Shown here piece by piece: positions 1-5,514 of a DNA stretch of 7,223 nt (position 1 is the first letter of the stretch; each line of letters starts with the position of its first letter). This DNA is from Rhodospirillales bacterium (lineage in GTDB: Bacteria > Pseudomonadota > Alphaproteobacteria > SMXQ01), in the NCBI GenBank assembly GCA_024638585.1, contig JAHEKA010000112.1:1-7223 (forward strand). Reading direction: 5' to 3'. A model generated the notes under the pieces. It was not told the origin of the DNA. It made no database searches and was given only the letters and a program-made list of their open reading frames with translations. Made by a program: the position numbers and the translations under genes.

Positions 1-76
1 TGTAGAACTCGTAAACGAAGACTTCCGTCACCACCGGGGGCGAGCAGTAGCCGATCCGCGCTCGGTATCCGTACAT
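1..76 (-). CDS. Asp/Glu racemase superfamily protein, N-terminal fragment cut by the window edge
   Basis: Only the first 25 codons are inside the window; the frame is open to base 1. The translation begins MYGYRARIGYCSPPVVTEVF and matches the start of the neighbouring gene at 123-860: over 23 aligned residues (GYRARIGY... against GHRARIGY...) I count 12 identities, including G-x-RARIGY, T-E-V and a closing Tyr. The ATG at 76-74 has a purine-rich ribosome binding site (AGAGGAAG) at the right distance. It lies 46 bp downstream of the neighbour's stop on the same strand, so the two are probably co-transcribed paralogues. The fragment contains only the first beta strand of a family whose catalytic residues lie further in, so its reaction cannot be judged. 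I am sure of the family relation and less sure of any specific function. Confidence 0.85.
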   Translation of the reverse strand, partial: MYGYRARIGYCSPPVVTEVFVYEFY

Positions 77-86
77 GTTCCGCTTC

Positions 87-120
87 CTCTCTTGGGGCCC
101 CGGCTCTCTTGGGGTCCCGA
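87..120. repeat. Tandem direct repeat, 2 x 17 bp, in the gap between the racemase paralogues
   Basis: Bases 87-103 and 104-120 match at 15 of 17 positions, sharing CTCTCTTGGGG followed by (C/T)CCCG. The repeat fills nearly all of the 46-bp gap between the stop codon at 123-125 and the start codon at 76. The GGGGCCCC at 94-101 can pair with GGGGTCCC at 111-118 across a 9-nt loop. In the minus-strand transcript this is an 8-bp stem with one A-C mismatch, sitting immediately before the ribosome binding site of the second paralogue. No T-run follows, so it is not an ordinary terminator. Confidence 0.6.
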
Positions 121-122
121 CC

Positions 123-860
123 TTAGAAATCTTTCAACAGGCGTCCGAAGCCGTCGACGCGATCCTCGACCCCGGTCTGGCGCATGGCGTCCCAGGCGAT
201 GGCCTGCAGCGATGTCATGACACTGATCCCGAATTCGTCCTCCAAGGGTTGGATCGCGTCGATCACCGTCCAGTGGGGACAGCCGAAATAGACCGTGTCG
301 GCGTCCGGGTGCGCCGCCATCGCCGCCCGGCCCCATTCCAGCGCGCATTGCGGCGCCAAAGTGCCGAGCGCCACCAGGCTGGAACCGCCGGCATGGACGC
401 CGACCGGCTCCAGGCCGAAGAAATCGGCGATGGTGCGTTCATGGCGCGGGTTTTGGTCCTCGAGGAAGGGATGGACCACGGCGACCTTCTTCGACCCCAG
501 GGCCGCGAAGGCGCGCACCTGGGCCAGGGCCGAGCAAGACATCTTCACCCCGATCTCGGATTCCAGCTTGGCCATCAGGCCTTCCACCGTGTCGTCGCCC
601 TTCGAGATATTGATCGGCAGCCCGCCCAGCAGCACCAGATCGGCGCCGGCCCGGGCCATGGTATGGGCCGATTCGATGGAAATGGCGTAGCACTTCTCGA
701 CGTCTTCCTTGGAACGATCGCCCAAGGGCAGGGTGATCATCATCAGCGACACCCCATCGGGCACGATGCGGTACCAGTCGATGGGATAGACCTCTGTGGT
801 GACCGCGGCGACGGTGTAACCGATGCGCGCGCGGTGGCCGTGAATCTGGCCCCAGTTCAT
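123..860 (-). CDS. Asp/Glu racemase superfamily protein (arylmalonate decarboxylase / maleate isomerase-like), single-cysteine type
   Basis: This 245-aa protein has the usual length and two-domain pattern of the Asp/Glu/hydantoin racemase superfamily. Visible signatures are RARIGY near the N-terminus (10-15), ADLVLLGGLP at 73-82, KKVAVVHPFLEDQN at 124-137 (the start of the second domain; relatives usually read VxTPYxxxLN), and FGCPHW at 192-197. C194 is the expected C-terminal catalytic cysteine. The equivalent N-terminal cysteine is absent: LLGGLP has glycine there. That resembles arylmalonate decarboxylase, which also keeps only one cysteine, rather than two-cysteine racemases or maleate isomerases. 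The ATG at 860 is preferred over an upstream in-frame ATG at 935 because GGGGGAGGA precedes it and homology begins there. It is followed 46 bp later by a paralogue and is divergent from the DUF336 gene. Family confidence is high; the substrate is unknown. Confidence 0.88.
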   Translation of the reverse strand: MNWGQIHGHRARIGYTVAAVTTEVYPIDWYRIVPDGVSLMMITLPLGDRSKEDVEKCYAISIESAHTMARAGADLVLLGGLPINISKGDDTVEGLMAKLESEIGVKMSCSALAQVRAFAALGSKKVAVVHPFLEDQNPRHERTIADFFGLEPVGVHAGGSSLVALGTLAPQCALEWGRAAMAAHPDADTVYFGCPHWTVIDAIQPLEDEFGISVMTSLQAIAWDAMRQTGVEDRVDGFGRLLKDF

Positions 861-997
861 GGGCGTCCTCCCCCTATTGGTCTTTTTCCCAGAATTGCCC
901 AGATCGCCGCCCAGCACAACCACCCATCGGCCCATGATATAAGGCGGGATGCCCCAGGCCGGGCACGGGAACCAACCACATAAAGGGAGGACACATC
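861..997. promoter_or_regulatory. Divergent intergenic region, probable back-to-back promoters
   Basis: This 137-bp gap separates two genes that start in opposite directions, so it should hold promoters for both. The clearest candidate is a plus-strand TATAAG at 938-943, about 55 bp before the DUF336 start codon, but its -35 partner 17 bp upstream (CACAAC) is poor. Three copies of CCCAG stand at 888-892, 898-902 and 910-914, about one helical turn apart. A small TGCCC...GGGCA inverted repeat lies at 950-965. No regulator gene is adjacent. The role as a promoter region is inferred from gene layout; the individual elements are weak. Confidence 0.4.
866..875 (-). promoter_or_regulatory. Ribosome binding site fixing the racemase-like start at 860
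   Basis: On the minus strand, AGGGGGAGGA ends 5 nt before the ATG at 860. The longer open frame starting at 935 would run through this site and would add 25 residues with no family resemblance, so the shorter start is chosen. Confidence 0.75.
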
Positions 998-1423
998 ATG
1001 GCCCCGATTACGCTTGAACAGGTGCGCGCGATCCTGGATGGCACGCTGGCCAAGGCAAAGGAGCTGGGGATCGGCCCGATAGCCGTGTGCGTGCTGGATG
1101 CGGGCGGCCACATGGCGGGATTCCTGCGCGAAGACGGCGCACCGTTCATCCGCTTCGAAATCGCCCATGGCAAGGCCTGGGCCGTCGCCGCCCGGGGTGC
1201 CGGCGGCCAGCGCCTCGCCGAACAGGCGCAACGCAATCCGGTGCTGGTGCAATCCCTGCAATCGGTGACCGATCACTATATCCCGGTCCAAGGCGGCGTG
1301 CTCGTGCGCAATGCCGACGGCGCCATCGCCGGCGCGGTGGGCGCCACCGGGGCGACGTCGGAACTGGACGAGACCTGCGCCATCGCCGGCATCGAGGCGG
1401 CGGGATTGACCGCCGAGGGATGA
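998..1423 (+). CDS. GlcG/HbpS family protein (DUF336, haem-degrading/haem-binding-like)
   Basis: The 141-aa product has the full GlcG/HbpS pattern: an N-terminal helix (about 4-23), VLDAGGHMAGFLREDG at 32-47, the helix EIAHGKAWAVAA at 54-65, PVQGGVLVRNADG at 96-108, and the C-terminal signature GAVGATGATSELDE at 112-125 followed by a helix. Members are small soluble proteins; HbpS binds haem and senses redox stress, while GlcG has no settled enzymatic role and is often found beside oxidoreductase or small-acid catabolic genes. There is no signal peptide. The ATG at 998 follows AGGGAGG at 984-990 with 7-nt spacing. It is divergent from the racemase-like gene and 122 bp ahead of the DUF4170 gene. 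The family call is secure; a role in haem handling or as an accessory to the neighbouring catabolic genes cannot be decided here. Confidence 0.9.
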   Translation: MAPITLEQVRAILDGTLAKAKELGIGPIAVCVLDAGGHMAGFLREDGAPFIRFEIAHGKAWAVAARGAGGQRLAEQAQRNPVLVQSLQSVTDHYIPVQGGVLVRNADGAIAGAVGATGATSELDETCAIAGIEAAGLTAEG

Positions 1424-1477
1424 GGCGGCCACCGCGCTTGCCCGGTCTTGGGCCGGTTCGCTAGTCTTGACGCGTTG

Positions 1478-1509
1478 TTGGGGGCGTGCCCTCCCAGAGG
1501 GGGCCCCAA
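1478..1509. other. Possible hairpin in the gap between the DUF336 and DUF4170 genes
   Basis: TTGGGG (1478-1483) can pair with CCCCAA (1504-1509), and inside it CCCTC (1489-1493) pairs with GAGGG (1497-1501) around a CCA loop. An internal loop separates the two stems. There is no following T-run, so it is at best a weak terminator of the DUF336 gene or a 5' leader structure of the next gene. I see no other feature in the 122-bp gap (1424-1545) except the AGGAGA ribosome binding site just before 1546. Confidence 0.25.
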
Positions 1510-1545
1510 TAGGACACCGACATCAAAGCCCATAGGAGACCGGCG

Positions 1546-1806
1546 ATGATCGGCGAAACCGAACAAGACGGCGACCCGCAGCTTCTTCACCTGGTGTTCG
1601 GAGGGCGGCTCAAATCGTCGCGCGGGGTGAGGTTCGAGGATCTGGACGCGCTCGATGTGGTCGGCATCTTCCCCGATTACGAGACCGCCCATAAGGCGTG
1701 GCAGGGTGCCGCGTTCCGGTCCCAGGACGATGCCCTGATGCGCTACTTCATCGTCCACCTGCACAGGCTGTTGGACCCGGACGGCGATGAAGACGGCGGG
1801 GCTTAG
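1546..1806 (+). CDS. DUF4170 domain-containing protein
   Basis: This small 86-aa acidic protein has no signal peptide or membrane segment. It is recognised by three blocks typical of DUF4170: LLHLVFGGRL at 13-22, DLDALDVVGIFPDYETAHKAW at 32-52 and MRYFIVHLHRLLDP at 65-78, covering almost the whole chain. The family is of unknown function and, as far as I know, restricted mainly to Alphaproteobacteria, where it is often near lipopolysaccharide (KDO transferase) or inositol-monophosphatase genes; none of those is visible here. The ATG at 1546 has AGGAGA about 8 nt upstream. The stop codon TAG (1804-1806) interlocks with the stop of convergent msrB. The C-terminal tail after residue 78 is Asp/Glu/Gly-rich and probably disordered. 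I propose no function. Confidence 0.88.
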   Translation: MIGETEQDGDPQLLHLVFGGRLKSSRGVRFEDLDALDVVGIFPDYETAHKAWQGAAFRSQDDALMRYFIVHLHRLLDPDGDEDGGA

Positions 1807-2216
1807 CTCTCTCCGCCGTTTTCGTCCTTGTCCATCTTGAGCGAGGCCGAATTGATGCAGTAGCGCAGGCCGGTCGGCTTGGGCCCGTCGGGGAAGACAT
1901 GGCCGAGATGGGCGTCGCACTTCGCGCACAGCACTTCCGTCCGGCGCATGAAGAAGGAATTGTCCTCCTCCGCCGCCAGCGCGTCCTGGCCCACCGGTTT
2001 GGTGAAGCTGGGCCAGCCGGTGCCGGACTCGAACTTGTCCTCGGACGAGAACAGCGGCGCGCCGCAACAGACGCACATATAGGTGCCCGCGTCGTGGCAA
2101 TCGTGATAGCGCCCGGAGAAGGCGCGTTCGGTCCCCTTGCGGCGGGTGACCTCGTATTCCTCGTCGCTCAACTGCGCCCGCCATTCGGCATCGGTCTTGG
2201 TGATCTTCTCCGCCAT
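1803..2216 (-). CDS. msrB: Peptide-methionine (R)-S-oxide reductase MsrB
   Basis: The 137-aa cytoplasmic enzyme reduces the R-epimer of methionine sulfoxide in damaged proteins using thioredoxin or another thiol. The SelR fold spans the whole chain. Zinc ligands are C48 and C51 (CVCC) and C97 and C100 (CAKC). GTGWPSF lies at 65-71, HLGHVFPDG at 103-111, and the catalytic nucleophile is C120 in RYCINSASL. The usual resolving cysteine position, two residues before the Trp of GWPSF, is Thr66, so recycling must use another cysteine (C40 and C50 are free candidates) or direct reduction. The ATG at 2216 follows AAGGGAAGGA. It starts 32 bp after the alpha/beta hydrolase stop on the same strand, suggesting one transcript. 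Its end overlaps the stop codon of the convergent DUF4170 gene. No signal peptide is present. Confidence 0.97.
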   Translation of the reverse strand: MAEKITKTDAEWRAQLSDEEYEVTRRKGTERAFSGRYHDCHDAGTYMCVCCGAPLFSSEDKFESGTGWPSFTKPVGQDALAAEEDNSFFMRRTEVLCAKCDAHLGHVFPDGPKPTGLRYCINSASLKMDKDENGGES

Positions 2217-2248
2217 GTCATTCGGTCCTTCCCTTTGCGCCCTCTGGC

Positions 2249-3067
2249 CTATGCGAACTCCGGCGCCGGCCCGTCCAGAAACGCGACCACCGCGCGGTTG
2301 AAGGCCTCCGCCTGTTCGATCTGGGGATAGTGATGGGCGCCTTCAATGATTTCAAGCCGCGCGCCGGGGATTCGTGCGCGCAAGGTTTGGGCACTTTCCA
2401 GGGGCACCCGGCCCGCCACCGCGCCCGCGTCCTCCGCCCCCGCCACCACCAGGGTCGGACAAGCGATCGCGCCCAGCCCATCGCAGCAATCGAAAGTGCC
2501 GAGATCCTCCATGATCGCGGTGTAATGGGCCGGATCGTTGGCGCAATAATGCCCTTGGTACCACTCCATGACCTCGGGATGGGCGGCGCGGAAGGCTTGC
2601 GCGAAATGGCTTTCCAGCTGCGGCCCCGCGGCGACGGCCATGCCTTCGGCCCGGATACGGGCGTTGCGATCGGCCCGGGCGCCGGTGTTGCCGGCGGCAA
2701 TGCGACACGCCGTCGACACCAGCACCAGGCCGGAGACGCGCTCGGGAGAGGCGAGTGCAAAGGCCTGGGCGATGAAGCCGCCCAGCGACACGCCCATCAG
2801 CGCGGCACGCTCGATCTCCAGATGATCCATCAGCGCGCCGAGGTCGGCGGCGAATGTCGCGACGCTCAAACGTTCGTCGCCCGCCACGGATTCGCCCAAT
2901 CCCCGGATGTCGTAGGTCACGACCCGGTGGCTCTGGGCCAACACCGGCACCTGGGCGCGCCATCCCTGGCGCGTCGACAGGCCGATGGAGTGGATCAGCA
3001 CCAGGGGCGCCCCGGTCCCCGTCACTTCGTAGACGCAATCGGCGCCGCGGATCAGCGCCCTCGGCAT
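2249..3067 (-). CDS. Alpha/beta-fold hydrolase (3-oxoadipate enol-lactonase / PcaD-like)
   Basis: This 272-aa single-domain alpha/beta hydrolase is the normal length for the enol-lactonase/deformylase/esterase group. The oxyanion segment is HSIGL at 26-30, the strand and turn YDIRGLGES at 52-60, and the nucleophile elbow GVSLGG at 92-97 with S94. The acid is probably D213 in VVAGAED, and the base H246 in GAHHYPQIE (matching H-x-P-x-x-E). No signal peptide is seen, so it is cytoplasmic. The protein has no lysine at all, which is striking beside its lysine-rich upstream neighbour. The ATG at 3067 has only a weak upstream purine run (GGGGA). It lies downstream of the molybdenum hydroxylase operon but is separated from it by a strong terminator, and is 32 bp ahead of msrB. 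The substrate cannot be told; lactonase, deformylase or esterase activity are all possible. Confidence 0.9.
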   Translation of the reverse strand: MPRALIRGADCVYEVTGTGAPLVLIHSIGLSTRQGWRAQVPVLAQSHRVVTYDIRGLGESVAGDERLSVATFAADLGALMDHLEIERAALMGVSLGGFIAQAFALASPERVSGLVLVSTACRIAAGNTGARADRNARIRAEGMAVAAGPQLESHFAQAFRAAHPEVMEWYQGHYCANDPAHYTAIMEDLGTFDCCDGLGAIACPTLVVAGAEDAGAVAGRVPLESAQTLRARIPGARLEIIEGAHHYPQIEQAEAFNRAVVAFLDGPAPEFA

Positions 3068-3117
3068 GGAGCGGTCCCCGGATCAGGTTGATGGTGAGGC
3101 AAAGCTACGGCGCCGTC

Positions 3118-3140
3118 ATGCCCGGTGCAACACCGGGCAT
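3118..3140. repeat. REP-like palindrome, 10-bp perfect stem
   Basis: ATGCCCGGTG (3118-3127) and CACCGGGCAT (3131-3140) are exact inverse complements around a 3-nt CAA loop. The extended form GTCATGCCCGG...CCGGGCATCCC resembles intergenic palindromes repeated many times in alphaproteobacterial genomes. That resemblance is from memory and only one copy is in this window. It lies between the hydrolase start and the terminator of the hydroxylase operon, so it could also add to transcript-end stability. Confidence 0.55.
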
Positions 3141-3143
3141 CCC

Positions 3144-3172
3144 AAGAAAAACGGCGGGCCCGAAGGCCCGCC
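3144..3172 (-). terminator. Rho-independent terminator of the molybdenum hydroxylase operon
   Basis: Read on the minus strand, the stem GGCGGGCC (3172-3165) with loop TTCG and GGCCCGCC (3160-3153) is a perfect 8-bp GC stem closed by the very stable UUCG tetraloop. It is followed by G, TTTTT (3151-3147), C, TT. It begins 29 bp after the stop codon of the large subunit. This is the clearest regulatory structure in the window and implies that the hydrolase/msrB pair needs its own promoter. Confidence 0.9.
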
Positions 3173-3201
3173 ACAGGTCGGTGGTTTGATCTTGATCGGA
3201 T

Positions 3202-5499
3202 CTAGGCTTTGGCCTTGGCCAGGGCCGCCTTGACGCGCTCGACCGAGAGCGGCGCCCGCATCATGCGCACGCCGGTGGCGTCGTAGAACGCATTGGCGAC
3301 CGCGCCCGACACCGGCCGGGTGGACCCTTCGCCCGCGCCCTGGGCCGGCTTGTCGGGCCGGTTGATCAGGACCACGTCGATGTCTTCCGGCGCATCCGGG
3401 CTTTCGACGATGGGATAGCTCACCCAATCGACGCTGGTGACCATCTCCTCGTCGAAGTTCACCTCTTCATGGAGGATGCGGCTCACCGCCATGCCGACAT
3501 TGCCGTGGATCGTACGGGTCAGGCCGTCGGGGTTGATGATCAGGCCGCAATCATGGGACACCGTGAATTTGCGGGCCCAGATCTTGCCCGTCTTCTTGTT
3601 GACCTCGACCTCGGAAACGATGGCGACGCGGCAACCGCTGCGCAGCGCATAACCGATGCCCCGCCCACGGAGGATGTTGCCGCGCTCGCCCTTATTGGGC
3701 CCGACGCGCTTCTGCCAGCCCGATTTCTTGGCCACCGCCTCGATCAAATCGCGGTCGCGCTTGGACACCAGGTACTTGAGCCGGTATTCCACCGGATCCA
3801 GGCCCGCTTCCTCGGCCAGCATGTCGTGGAACTGGTCCGAAGCGAAGTGGATCTGGGGCCCGATGGGATCGCGCAGATGCGACGTGCGGAGCGGCGAATA
3901 GCGATCCAGGAACGGCGGGATCACCTCCCACCCGAGCCGCCTTGCGGGCATGGTGTAGATGTCCTCCGGCGAGCGGAAGAAGGTCCGTGGCTTGAGCTTC
4001 ACGCCCAAGGCCTGGCCCGCCAGGTTGTCGCGCGGCTTGGATTCGTTGGAGCGCACGTTCTGACGGTCGAACGCCTTGGACATGAACTCATAGGCCAGAA
4101 CGTTGCCCTTGGCATCCAACGCCGCCCGGCAGCGATGCACCGAGGCCGGGTTCTTGGGATCCCAGGCCGTGCCTTCATGGCGCATGCCCTGTACCCGCAC
4201 CGGCTTGCCCACCGCCTTGGACAGCACCGCCGCCTGCATGGCGGCATCGCCCGCGTCGTTGCGCCCATAGGAGCCCGGACCCGGGACCCAGATGCCGCGC
4301 ACGCTGCCCGGCTTCAGCTTGAGGATGCGTTCCACCCCTTCGGCCGTGTAATGGGCCTTCTGGGACCCGGTCCACAACATCACCGGGTTGGACGTGGTGT
4401 CGACCACGGCACAGGCGGGCCCCATGGAAGCATGGGACTGGAACGGGAACTCGAACTCGGCCTCGATGACCTTGGCCGCGCTCTTGAACGCCCCGTCCAC
4501 ATCGCCCTTGTTGGTGTCGAGCTTCTTCTTGATCACGCGGGCTTTGCGGATGTGGTTGTAAAGATCCTTCTGCTTGGTGAAGGGCTTGGGGCTGGGGGTC
4601 CAGGTCACCTTGAGGTCCCGAGCCGCCTGCACCGCGTCCCATTCGGTATCCGCCACCACGGCAAGGAAGTCCTTCTGGCGGACCACCTGGGCGCCCTTGA
4701 TGTGCTTGATCGAGGACGCATCGACGCTCTTGATCTTGGTGCCCGCCTTTTCGGGATGGATGACCCGGCCATGGACCATGCCCGGCACCTTGATGTCGGT
4801 CACGAAATCGCTGGTGCCGTAGACCTTGCCGGCCACATCGATCCGGGGATAGGGCTTGCCGACGACCTTGTATTCCTTGTAGCTCTTGGGCTTTGCCGGA
4901 CCGCGCGAGAACAGGCGGTTGCCGTATTTCTTGTTCCATTTGAGCTTGTGATTGAAGTACCGGCCCTGAAGGATCTCGGCGTAGGAGATCTTCTTCCGGG
5001 GATTGCCCTTGACGCTGACCACGCCGTCATCGACCCGGAGCGCCATGGGCTTGACGCCCAGCTGCTTGGCGGCTTCTTCGACCAGAACCCTGCGCGCCTC
5101 GGCGGCGATATGCCGCATGGCATGGCCGCCGCGCTTGATGGCGAAAGAGCCCGACGCGCCGCCCTGGTTGACGGACGTACCGGTATCCGACAGCAGCGTC
5201 GTCACCTTCGCATAGGTGACGTCGAGTTCTTCCGCGACGATCTGGCTGATGGCAACATCGACGCCCTGGCCCATGTCCATCTTGCCGAAGAACGCCGTGA
5301 CCTTGCCGTCCGCTCCGATGTGGATGAAGCTGTCGAGCTCGGCCGGATGCAGCGCCGGCTTGACCTTGGAGCCGAGCGCGGCCCTGGCCTTCCTGCCGCC
5401 CACGCTGGTGCCCGCGGCGGTGACCACCAGGGCGCCTGCGCCCCGCATCAGGTCGCGGCGAGAAAATGCGAAATCCTGTGGCGATTTCATCTTTGTCAT
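3202..5499 (-). CDS. Molybdopterin-binding large subunit of a xanthine dehydrogenase-family hydroxylase (IorB/NicB-like), Tat-exported
   Basis: This 765-aa protein is the catalytic subunit of a molybdenum hydroxylase, which adds oxygen from water to an N-heterocycle or aldehyde. The N-terminus carries a twin-arginine signal: SRRDLM at 13-18, a hydrophobic stretch at 21-33, and a likely cleavage after ARA at about 40, so it acts in the periplasm. A first Moco-binding block includes KMDMGQG at 73-79 and VAEELD at 88-93. The hammerhead domain covers about 218-300. The main Moco domain contains GPGSYGRNDAGDAA at 407-420 and MRHEGTAWDP at 439-448, and the catalytic glutamate is E724 in QGAGEGS. 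Unlike longer NicB proteins, no cytochrome c domain follows. It is unusually basic: I count 67 lysines, densest at 164-215. The start lies 15 bp after the small-subunit stop with AGGGAGGG upstream. Isoquinoline, nicotinate or aldehyde substrates are all possible. Confidence 0.9.
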   Translation of the reverse strand: MTKMKSPQDFAFSRRDLMRGAGALVVTAAGTSVGGRKARAALGSKVKPALHPAELDSFIHIGADGKVTAFFGKMDMGQGVDVAISQIVAEELDVTYAKVTTLLSDTGTSVNQGGASGSFAIKRGGHAMRHIAAEARRVLVEEAAKQLGVKPMALRVDDGVVSVKGNPRKKISYAEILQGRYFNHKLKWNKKYGNRLFSRGPAKPKSYKEYKVVGKPYPRIDVAGKVYGTSDFVTDIKVPGMVHGRVIHPEKAGTKIKSVDASSIKHIKGAQVVRQKDFLAVVADTEWDAVQAARDLKVTWTPSPKPFTKQKDLYNHIRKARVIKKKLDTNKGDVDGAFKSAAKVIEAEFEFPFQSHASMGPACAVVDTTSNPVMLWTGSQKAHYTAEGVERILKLKPGSVRGIWVPGPGSYGRNDAGDAAMQAAVLSKAVGKPVRVQGMRHEGTAWDPKNPASVHRCRAALDAKGNVLAYEFMSKAFDRQNVRSNESKPRDNLAGQALGVKLKPRTFFRSPEDIYTMPARRLGWEVIPPFLDRYSPLRTSHLRDPIGPQIHFASDQFHDMLAEEAGLDPVEYRLKYLVSKRDRDLIEAVAKKSGWQKRVGPNKGERGNILRGRGIGYALRSGCRVAIVSEVEVNKKTGKIWARKFTVSHDCGLIINPDGLTRTIHGNVGMAVSRILHEEVNFDEEMVTSVDWVSYPIVESPDAPEDIDVVLINRPDKPAQGAGEGSTRPVSGAVANAFYDATGVRMMRAPLSVERVKAALAKAKA

Positions 5500-5514
5500 G
5501 TTCCTGCCCTCCCT

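Noticed and set aside
861..935. N-terminal extension of the racemase-like gene to an ATG at 935
   Set aside because: The extension would read through a strong ribosome binding site placed correctly for the ATG at 860, and its 25 residues have no counterpart in the paralogue at 1-76.
75..983. 302-codon plus-strand open frame antisense to the racemase-like gene
   Set aside because: It covers the racemase-like gene on the wrong strand and has no ribosome binding site or family signature; it is a shadow of the real coding strand.
1467..1495. Promoter with -35 TTGACG at 1467-1472 for the DUF4170 gene
   Set aside because: The -35 matches well, but the sequence 16-18 bp downstream is GC-only with nothing like a -10 element.
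3102..3130. Minus-strand promoter TTGCAC-N17-TAGCTT ahead of the hydrolase
   Set aside because: The spacing is ideal, but each hexamer matches consensus at only 3 of 6 positions and the -35 falls inside the palindrome loop; too weak to call.
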